From: CAZVCJ01 sp964625745
Lineage (GTDB): Bacteria > Chloroflexota > Anaerolineae > VGOG01
Direction: 5' to 3'
Assembly: GCA_964625745.1 (NCBI GenBank)
Contig: CAZVCJ010000073.1
Coordinates: 1 to 19,708, forward strand
Length of the DNA: 19,708 nucleotides
Made by a program: the position numbers and the translations under genes
Shown here: positions 14,284 through 19,708 of the stretch, in pieces
How the letters are laid out: each line of letters opens with the position of its first letter
Numbering within the stretch: the stretch's first letter is position 1
Notes under the pieces: model-generated
The model's database searches: none
The model's input: the letters and a program-made list of their open reading frames with translations, nothing else
What the model was told of the DNA's origin: nothing

Positions 14284-14382
14284 GGGGACGTTTGGACCGC
14301 GAAACACACGAAAGGATACGAAAAGCGCGAAAGCCTTTCGTGACTTTCGCGTCCTTTCGTGACCTTCGTGGTCCAAGACCCC
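14284..14382. repeat. CACGAAAGG-type imperfect inverted repeat
   Basis: GGGGACGTTTGGACC at the left end and GGTCCAAGACCCC at the right enclose facing CACGAAAGG... and ...CCTTTCGTG units, including GCGCGAAAGCCTTTCGTGAC near the centre. It fills the gap between the CHAT gene stop (14408) and the antitoxin promoter. It is non-coding; translations through it give the low-complexity HERTRKSRK pattern typical of this repeat type. Confidence 0.8.
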
Positions 14383-14407
14383 AGGCCAAAGAAACCCGTT
14401 GTCCGCT

Positions 14408-17400
14408 CTACAACGCTGCCAGCATCTCCCGCACCTTGTTCGCCAATTCGGGTGGCAAGGCCGATGTGTCCGGGGCGTGCTCGCCGGAGAGGACGGCGTT
14501 GAGCACGCGGCACAGGGTGCGGAATTCGGGGGGCGCGTTGGGGTCGGTGGCTATGGTATGGGTGAGGCCGTGGAGCTGCTCCGCCAGGCCGGGCGGCGCC
14601 TGGGGCGTGCAGGCCAGGGCCACCATGCCAAAGAGATCATCCAGGCTCATTGCCCTCTCCCCCGCACGCGGGGCCTGCCCTGAGCCAGGTCGAAGGGGAG
14701 GGGAGGCTATGTCCACACCAAGACCGTGCAGCACGTCGCTGGCGATGAACAGATCGGTGGGGTCGAGGCCGGGGAGGAGGGCAGCGGGGTCGCGTTCGCC
14801 AGCCAGGATGCGGCGCAGGGCGGCGACCAGGTAGCGCCAGTCGTCCTGGGTGGAGAGGTGGGCCAGGAGGGGCTCCAGTTGCGCAGCCGCCTGCGTATTC
14901 CCCCCACAGGCGGCGACGACGGCCTGGATGACAGGCCCCCACTGCTGGCGGATGCGGGCGATGGCGGCCCCAGGCGAGACTTCCGAAGTTTGGGAAACTT
15001 CGGAAGTCTGAGGTGCTTCCCCTTCGGCCTCGCTCAGGACAGGCCCTGACAACCGGGCCAGGATAGCGCGAACTACAAATGCGGTCTCGCGGTTCAAGTT
15101 TGCCGTCAAAGCCTCATCATTTCGTTCGCCGTCCAGAACGCGGCGGGCTGCCTGTGCAAACCGGCGATTGATCTCATCCGTATTCTCCATACGCTGCAAG
15201 ACGGGCTCAAGCTGGCCTCGCGCTTCCTCATTTCCCTGGCACGCCGCGACGACGGCCTGAATCAACGGCTGATACTGCCGCATCCCATACGCCGCCCCCG
15301 CATACGCCGCGTAGCTCTCCTGCTCCTTGCGCCGCCACTGGGCGGCCTCGCCGGTGTGGCCCTGGGCCTCGGCGATTTGGGCCAGGATAGAATAGTCCTT
15401 CCATACCTCGACCGATGGGTCGCCAATCGCCTCGTCAATTTCCCGCGCCCGGTGGGCGTAGCGCGCGGCCTCGTCGAGACGGCCCTGGGAGAGGTAGAGG
15501 TTGGCGAGGTTGCTGAGCACTTTGGCCTGTGCTGCTGGGTCCTTCAGTTGCTCAAACACTGCCAACGCCCGCAAATACCACCGCTCCGCGTCGTCGAGCC
15601 GGGCAGCGCGCTCCGCGACGATGGCGAGTTGGTTAAAACCCATTGCTAATGTTGGTAAGTCATGTATCTCCTCATAAATGCGCACCGCCTGGCGGTAATA
15701 GCGCTCTGCTTCGTCCCAATCCTCGGCCTCCAAGGCCACCGAACCCAAGTGGTGTAAGGCAAAACCCTCAGACTGCGGCTCAACCAGTGCGTGGAAGATC
15801 TTCAGTGCCTCGATGTGTCGTCGCTTCGCCTCAGTCAGGTCGCCACGCTTCCGCGCCAACTGACCCAATTGGTCGAGAATAGCACCAACACTACGTTGAT
15901 CATCAACCTCACGCAAGACAGGCAACGCGGTTTCGTAGTGCTTTTGCGCCTCGTCAAATTGTCCTGTCACTGCCAAGTTATCTGCCCAATCCACGTGGCA
16001 GGCCGCCGCCATCTTCTTCGCCGATTCGCTCGATTCGCTGATTCGCTCAAACTCCCCCAACGCCCGCCGGTGGTACTCAATGGCCTGCGTGGGCCGCCCC
16101 TGGGCCGCCAGGCAGCGGCCCAGCGCGAGAAGCGTGTTCGCGTGGTCGTAAGTAGCATCGTAGGCTACATCCGTCTCCAACCGCGCTAGCAACTCTTGGA
16201 AAACCCCCTCCGCCTCCGCCGCCCGCCCCTGCTGCAACAACGTGTCCCCCTGCCGGTCCAGCATCAAGAACTCCGCCTTGGTCAGCCCCTTCTCATTTCT
16301 AAGTTCTAATTTCCCCACCTTCTCCATCATCGCGTCCCGCTCCCGCCAGCGGCCAAAGACGTCCAGGAACATGGCGATGCTGGTAGCAAAGTCCACCGCC
16401 TCTTCCACAGCCCCGGCGGCGATAGCCAGGTCGAGGGCGCAGCGCAGGTTGGGTAGCTCGCGCAGGGCGATGGCGCGGGCCTGGTGGGGGGTTTGGATGT
16501 CGGCGCGGTACAGGTACGCGGCCAGGGCGTAGTAGCGCTGCCGGTAGCGCTCCTCCAGCTCGGCGCGGCGGGCGGCGGGAAGCCGGGAAGCCAGGTAGGG
16601 TACCAGCGTGGGATGGAAGTGCAGGAAGGGCGGGATGACGCCGGGCACGGACTCGACGGCGACCAGGGCCGCCTGCTCCAGCTCGGCGCGGGCGGTCTGC
16701 CACAGGTCGGGGTCCATCTCGGTAATCTCCAGCAACCTGGATTCCAGGCATCCACCCTGAAACACGGCCAGGTCGGGCAGGGCGGCGCGGGTCTCGTCGC
16801 CCAGGCGGCGCAGGGAGAACTCCAGGGAGATAGTCAGGCTCTCGTTGCGCTCCACCGCCGCGCCGGTCGTGAAACCGGGCAGCAGTTCCTCGAAGCGGGC
16901 GGTCAGTTCGGCGGGGGTGTGCTCGCGCAGGTGAGGCAGCACCAGGTAGAGCGAAAGGGGATGCCCACCCAGGTGGGCCATCAGGTCCACCAGCTCCTGC
17001 CGGTCCACCGCCGCGCGGTCTATGCCGTGGTCGTCCAGCACGGCCGCCGCCAGCGCCAGTGCGTCGGGCGTGGCCAGGCCACCCAGCTCGATGTGCGTAC
17101 ACGCCCTGGAGGGGCTAAAACGGGCGTCGTTAAAGGTCGTGTCCCGCGTAGTAATCAGCACCCTGGCCCCCACCCCTGGCCCCTCCCCTTCGACCTGGCT
17201 CAGGGCAGGCCCCGCGCGCGGGAGAGGGGAATCCGCCGCCCACGTCCACACCGCATCCAGCACGGTCTTGAGTTCCTCCGGCGGCATCAGCGGCTTGCGT
17301 CCCAGGACGGATTCAAAGTTGTCCAGGATGACCAGGGCGGGCCGCTGGCGCAGCAGGTCGGTGATCCGCTCCACGGGACCTGTCCTGAGCGCCGCTTCGC

Positions 17401-18958
17401 TAACGGTCGAAGGTCCTGCCCTGAGCGCCGCTTCGCTAACGGTCGAAGGGTCGCCCCCACCGATCACAAAGTTGGGATCGCCGCTGACGGCCTGTCCCAC
17501 CCAGGAGCAAAGCTGGCTCAGCGAGCCGCCGTGCTCGAAGGAGACGAAGGCCGCGCCGCCAGGGAAGCGCCCCGTGCGGTGGAACCAGCGGCCCGCCTCG
17601 GCTGCCAGGGCCGTCTTGCCCATGCCGCCAAAGCCGTGCAGCACGACGACGCGGTGTTCGGCCAGGGCGCGCTCCAGTTGGAGCATCTCGCGGGCGCGTC
17701 CGTGGAAGCCGTGATGCGGCGCGCGGGGCAGGCCGCCGGGGGTGTGGGGGTCGGTTAAGGCCAGAGGTACACCCTCCCCCGCCCCCTCCCTGGGAGGGAG
17801 GGGAGTTTCGGGGGAGAAGACGACGGGGTCGGCGGACTGCTGGTAGAGGGCGGGGAGGAACCAATCGCGCAGGCGGATGGTCTCTTCAACCAGCTTGCCG
17901 TCGGCGTCGCGGCGGGTGAGGGTGTGGCGCTGCTCGTCGGCCAGCAACGCGTAGCGGCCCTCGTCCACCGCCCGGCCCACGGTCAGGCCGTCGGCCAGTC
18001 CGCCGTAAAAGGCGGCGACGAATTTGCGCGCCGCCACCACCAGCACCGAATAGTTCATGGCCAGCACGCTGCCCACCCCGGCCCGGATGAGCCGGGCGGC
18101 GACGCTGGCGTAGGGGTTGGCCTCCTCTTGTTGCGCCGCGCTCTGGCAGGCGTTGAGCACCATCAGCGGCACGCCACAGCGGTCGAGCAGCGTGCCCAGC
18201 CGGTTGGCGTCCACGCGGTCGGCTTCGTGCTCGTCGTTCTCGAACAGCAGATAGCTCAGGCCCAGGGAGGCGTCGTAGACACCGTGCCCGTCAAAGTGGA
18301 GAATGTGCACCGGCGGTGCTGAGCGATCACGCAGGCGGGCGGTCAGCGCGGGAAGCGTGGGCGGGTAGAGGAACTCGGTCACTACCCGGTCGCCCAATTC
18401 GTCCAGCGCGTCGAGCAGCGGCAGGGAGACGGCGCGCGGATCAATGAACCCCGCCCCCCTGGGCCGGGAGACGACCACCAGCATCCGCACCGGCAGGTCG
18501 AAGGGCTTGAGCAGGGTGCCGGTCACTTTCTGCAGCCGCCGCCGCACGTAAATGCTCTGGGGAAATAGATGGCCGACCTCGTCGGCCATCAGCTCCCACG
18601 GCAGGCGCAGCACGCGGGGGTCTACGGCGTCAATGGTCAGTAGCTTGCCCTCGTCCCCCGCGTCCACGAACTGCTGCCACAGCCGGGCCGCCTCAGGATC
18701 GGTGATGATGCTATCCCGCAGGGCGCGGCCCCAGTCTTCCATCTGGGCCTGGATGCGCTCGGCGCGCTCGTAGTCCGGCCCGCTGGGCCACTGTGTAAAT
18801 ATCTCCAGATACCAGCGCAGGTCGGCCAGCGTGTCGTCGGCCAGCGGCGGCTCGAAGGGCGAGGGGTCGGTCCAGGTGCCCGTATCCGGACGGAAAAGCC
18901 TCACGTCGAGGGGTGAATCCTCCGTTTTGGCGGTAAAGTAAGCCGTCAGTTCGATCAT
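14408..18958 (-). CDS. CHAT protease - STAND (NB-ARC-like) NTPase - TPR protein
   Basis: This 1516-residue cytoplasmic protein has a multi-domain switch design. A CHAT caspase-like domain covers about residues 110-375 with the catalytic pair His225 (HFDGHGVYD) and Cys271 (VLNACQSAA). A STAND NTPase follows: P-loop HGFGGMGKTALAAEA (Lys448), Walker B ALVILDNFES (Asp546), RVLITTRDT, and LGGHPLSLYL at His666. Tetratricopeptide repeats run from about 890 to 1220, and three copies of a 70-residue helical repeat (about 1227-1295, 1337-1405, 1440-1516) end the protein. ATG 18958 follows AAGGAG by six bases; an upstream TTG (18964) lacks this spacing. The gene starts 13 bases after the small upstream gene. 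Related STAND proteins sense ligands through their repeats and then activate the effector, here a protease. Several linkers come from inserted repeats. Confidence 0.92.
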   Translation of the reverse strand: MIELTAYFTAKTEDSPLDVRLFRPDTGTWTDPSPFEPPLADDTLADLRWYLEIFTQWPSGPDYERAERIQAQMEDWGRALRDSIITDPEAARLWQQFVDAGDEGKLLTIDAVDPRVLRLPWELMADEVGHLFPQSIYVRRRLQKVTGTLLKPFDLPVRMLVVVSRPRGAGFIDPRAVSLPLLDALDELGDRVVTEFLYPPTLPALTARLRDRSAPPVHILHFDGHGVYDASLGLSYLLFENDEHEADRVDANRLGTLLDRCGVPLMVLNACQSAAQQEEANPYASVAARLIRAGVGSVLAMNYSVLVVAARKFVAAFYGGLADGLTVGRAVDEGRYALLADEQRHTLTRRDADGKLVEETIRLRDWFLPALYQQSADPVVFSPETPLPPREGAGEGVPLALTDPHTPGGLPRAPHHGFHGRAREMLQLERALAEHRVVVLHGFGGMGKTALAAEAGRWFHRTGRFPGGAAFVSFEHGGSLSQLCSWVGQAVSGDPNFVIGGGDPSTVSEAALRAGPSTVSEAALRTGPVERITDLLRQRPALVILDNFESVLGRKPLMPPEELKTVLDAVWTWAADSPLPRAGPALSQVEGEGPGVGARVLITTRDTTFNDARFSPSRACTHIELGGLATPDALALAAAVLDDHGIDRAAVDRQELVDLMAHLGGHPLSLYLVLPHLREHTPAELTARFEELLPGFTTGAAVERNESLTISLEFSLRRLGDETRAALPDLAVFQGGCLESRLLEITEMDPDLWQTARAELEQAALVAVESVPGVIPPFLHFHPTLVPYLASRLPAARRAELEERYRQRYYALAAYLYRADIQTPHQARAIALRELPNLRCALDLAIAAGAVEEAVDFATSIAMFLDVFGRWRERDAMMEKVGKLELRNEKGLTKAEFLMLDRQGDTLLQQGRAAEAEGVFQELLARLETDVAYDATYDHANTLLALGRCLAAQGRPTQAIEYHRRALGEFERISESSESAKKMAAACHVDWADNLAVTGQFDEAQKHYETALPVLREVDDQRSVGAILDQLGQLARKRGDLTEAKRRHIEALKIFHALVEPQSEGFALHHLGSVALEAEDWDEAERYYRQAVRIYEEIHDLPTLAMGFNQLAIVAERAARLDDAERWYLRALAVFEQLKDPAAQAKVLSNLANLYLSQGRLDEAARYAHRAREIDEAIGDPSVEVWKDYSILAQIAEAQGHTGEAAQWRRKEQESYAAYAGAAYGMRQYQPLIQAVVAACQGNEEARGQLEPVLQRMENTDEINRRFAQAARRVLDGERNDEALTANLNRETAFVVRAILARLSGPVLSEAEGEAPQTSEVSQTSEVSPGAAIARIRQQWGPVIQAVVAACGGNTQAAAQLEPLLAHLSTQDDWRYLVAALRRILAGERDPAALLPGLDPTDLFIASDVLHGLGVDIASPPLRPGSGQAPRAGERAMSLDDLFGMVALACTPQAPPGLAEQLHGLTHTIATDPNAPPEFRTLCRVLNAVLSGEHAPDTSALPPELANKVREMLAAL
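14651..14703. repeat. Composite repeat in the CHAT gene, 3' copy
   Basis: CCCTCTCCCCCGCACGCGGG, then GCCTGCCCTGAGCCAGGTCG and AAGGGGAGGGG. The same composite of about 50 bases recurs in opposite orientation at 17182-17232 of the same gene. Here it encodes PPLRPGSGQAPRAGE, between the second and third C-terminal repeats. Confidence 0.8.
14977..15010. repeat. Double AGACTTCCGAAGT palindrome in the CHAT gene
   Basis: AGACTTCCGAAGTTTG and AAACTTCGGAAGTCTG form an inverted pair read in frame as QTSEVSQTSEVS. It directly adjoins another element (15020-15046, read as SGPVLSEAEGE), so two unrelated repeat families lie next to each other in one linker. Confidence 0.75.
15020..15046. repeat. In-gene CTTCGGCCTCGCTCAGGACAGG element
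   Basis: CCCTTCGGCCTCGCTCAGGA followed by CAGGCC is read on the minus strand as GPVLSEAEGE, in the linker between the first two C-terminal repeat units of the CHAT protein. Confidence 0.7.
17182..17232. repeat. Composite repeat in the CHAT gene, NTPase copy (inverted)
   Basis: This is the reverse complement, with few differences, of 14651-14703. It encodes SPLPRAGPALSQVEGEGPGV between the Walker B region and the RVLITTRDT strand, that is, inside the NTPase domain at a surface loop. Confidence 0.8.
17379..17449. repeat. Tandem pair of 34-base elements in the CHAT gene
   Basis: Two copies of CCTG(T/C)CCTGAGCGCCGCTTCGCTAACGGTCGAAGG stand side by side. They are read in frame as PSTVSEAALRAG and PSTVSEAALRTG at about residues 504-527, between the P-loop and Walker B. 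Each carries an extra GCCGCTTCGCTAACG segment in the middle of the usual element. Confidence 0.85.
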
Positions 18959-18971
18959 GGGCAACTCCTTT

Positions 18972-19208
18972 TCAGGCGAGTATCATCCGGCTGACGTGCG
19001 CCCGCGCCTCCTCCGGCAGTCCGACGCGGATGAGCCCGCCGAAGCGCGTCTCCAGCGTGGCCATCAGTTCGACGCTCAGCCGCACGCCGCCGGCGTCACC
19101 CGGCGCGTCCAGCACGGCGTAGACGCTCTGGCAGCCCAGCAGCGGGTGGGCCGCGTGGTGGGCGAACTGCCAGGAGGGATGGCTCTCGCCCAGCCCGTAG
19201 CCCTGCAC
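18972..19208 (-). CDS. Small protein of unknown function coupled to the CHAT gene
   Basis: This protein of about 78 residues begins VQGYGLGESHPSWQFAHHAA and ends RVGLPEEARAHVSRMILA. I do not recognise the family. It has no membrane segment or signal peptide, and it contains one Cys (LLGCQSV) and a His-rich patch (HPSWQFAHHAAHP). I chose the second of two adjacent GTG codons because AGGAGG stands six bases before it (19208); the first (19211) is only three bases from it. A longer in-frame start at 19262 is excluded because it precedes the predicted transcription start. Its stop lies 13 bases before the CHAT start, and the TGAAAAGGAG junction places the CHAT ribosome-binding site against the stop. 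It is probably co-transcribed with the CHAT gene and could be its substrate, inhibitor or cofactor; this is inference. Confidence 0.65.
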   Translation of the reverse strand: MQGYGLGESHPSWQFAHHAAHPLLGCQSVYAVLDAPGDAGGVRLSVELMATLETRFGGLIRVGLPEEARAHVSRMILA

Positions 19209-19252
19209 CACTAGCCTCCTCTCGATGTTCTCACTCGCTGCCAGCGACCATA

Positions 19253-19281
19253 AGAATATCACACACGAGGTTGGTTGTCAA
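19253..19281 (-). promoter_or_regulatory. Promoter of the small gene-CHAT operon
   Basis: On the minus strand TTGACA (19276-19281) and TATTCT (19253-19258) are 17 bases apart, and TGA before the -10 makes an extended element. The predicted start of transcription near 19246 gives a leader of under 40 bases to GTG 19208. No operator-like palindrome overlaps it. Confidence 0.75.
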
Positions 19282-19328
19282 ACTCTGAAGAAGGGCAATT
19301 GCATTTATGCCCAAACCCGACCCAACCC

Positions 19329-19416
19329 GTCATTCTGAGGAGCGCAGCGACGAAGAATCTCGTTGTTTCAATGCATAAACGAGATTCTTCGCTCCCTGTG
19401 GTCGCTCAGAATGACA
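19329..19416. repeat. GTCATTCTGAG...CTCAGAATGAC inverted repeat
   Basis: GTCATTCTGAGGAGCGCAGC followed by GACGAAGAATCTCGT pairs with an inverted arm ACGAGATTCTTCGCTCCC...GTCGCTCAGAATGAC across a 15-base centre. With the stem nearly complete it can form a long hairpin. It lies upstream of the CHAT operon promoter and downstream of the last gene at the right edge, where it might also end transcription. Confidence 0.85.
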
Positions 19417-19469
19417 GATTCGCAAAGCACCAGGACAAATGCGATTGCCCTAAATTCCAAAGCCGTCTG

Positions 19470-19708
19470 CTACTCCAGCCTCAATTCTCGCAGCTTTTCC
19501 GGCGTGGGCCGCCCGTCAGCATCCCAGCCCAGGGCGGCGCAGAAATCCTGCACCATAGGCTGAGTTGCAGCAAATGGCCGGGTGCGCAGCAGCGTTTTCC
19601 ATCGTTTCTGGCAAATCTCTCCCACGTGTGGTATAATTACGGACACATCACAGTATACCCTATCTGTGAGTTTTTCGCCACCCGCTTGCATTTTGACATA
19701 GTCTCGTT
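19470..19708 (-). CDS. C-terminal part of an unidentified protein (partial at the right edge)
   Basis: The frame is open from the right edge to a TAG at 19470. It gives RDYVKMQAGGEKLTDRVYCD and onward to MVQDFCAALGWDADGRPTPE ending KLRELRLE. An internal ATG at 19691 would give 73 residues but lacks a ribosome-binding site, so the gene probably starts beyond the window. The C-terminal 40 residues have the amino-acid composition of a real soluble protein. I do not recognise the family. A degenerate remnant is possible, because a good plus-strand promoter sequence lies within the frame. Confidence 0.4.
   Translation of the reverse strand, partial: RDYVKMQAGGEKLTDRVYCDVSVIIPHVGEICQKRWKTLLRTRPFAATQPMVQDFCAALGWDADGRPTPEKLRELRLE
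19609..19637 (+). promoter_or_regulatory. Possible plus-strand promoter near the right edge
   Basis: TGGCAA (19609-19614) and a consensus TATAAT (19632-19637) are 17 bases apart, with TGTGG before the -10. It would drive a gene beyond the window; no start codon with a long frame follows within the remaining 70 bases. It lies inside a minus-strand open frame, so the two calls compete. Confidence 0.35.

Noticed and set aside
16484..17758. Plus-strand open frame of 424 codons opposite the CHAT-STAND gene
   Set aside because: It is a shadow of the NTPase region. The P-loop, Walker B and His/Cys motifs on the minus strand settle the coding strand.
19212..19262. Upstream GTG start (19262) for the small gene ahead of CHAT
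   Set aside because: It lies at or before the predicted -10 box and transcription start and has no ribosome-binding site, whereas AGGAGG precedes GTG 19208.

Overview
The window looks like a piece of a Chloroflexota genome, probably of the Anaerolineae type. This is an inference from style: a GC-rich sequence, Pro/Thr-rich lipoprotein linkers, a LysM-fused sugar-binding protein, corrinoid-dependent methyltransferase genes, a CHAT/STAND/TPR giant protein, and an unusual density of short dispersed repeats both between and inside genes. Every gene I can support lies on the minus strand. The long plus-strand open frames are shadows of these genes. No rRNA, tRNA or CRISPR array was found.

Layout from left to right, noting that transcription runs right to left. 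(1) 1-187: the start of a SIS-domain sugar-phosphate isomerase gene, with its own promoter behind a clear intrinsic terminator. (2) 396-3954: a carbohydrate ABC importer without an ATPase gene, made of a LysM-tagged solute-binding protein, a 14-bp hairpin, then two permeases whose genes overlap by ATGA. (3) 4374-5408: a lipoprotein with a formylglycine-generating-enzyme-like domain behind a consensus sigma-70 promoter. (4) 5610-13209: a corrinoid methyl-transfer cluster with, in transcription order, an MttB-family methyltransferase, a corrinoid protein, a homocysteine S-methyltransferase, a second MttB-family protein, a MetH-activation-domain protein and a hydantoinase/oxoprolinase-type ASKHA ATPase. 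(5) 13344-14092: a Phd/VapC-like toxin-antitoxin pair whose antitoxin has an abnormal tail. (6) 14408-19208: a small unknown protein coupled to a 1516-residue CHAT protease-STAND NTPase-TPR protein, behind a strong promoter. (7) The right edge holds the C-terminal part of an unidentified gene.

How the genes may work together. The methyl-transfer cluster contains, as separate genes, three of the four modules of cobalamin-dependent methionine synthase (homocysteine-binding, B12-binding and activation). The folate module is missing and two MttB-type enzymes are present instead. The simplest reading is a route that moves methyl groups from methylated amines, or similar compounds, through a corrinoid protein to homocysteine. 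The activation-domain protein and the overlapping ASKHA-fold ATPase would be candidates for reactivating the oxidised corrinoid. The CHAT-STAND-TPR protein has an intact His/Cys dyad and P-loop. With its small partner it resembles the protease-armed NTPase conflict systems of bacteria.

A second theme is repeats. At least two families of short palindromic elements sit in frame inside protein-coding genes, adding 8-25 residue linkers. In both MttB paralogues the same element occupies the same alignment position. Several further inverted-repeat families fill the intergenic gaps.
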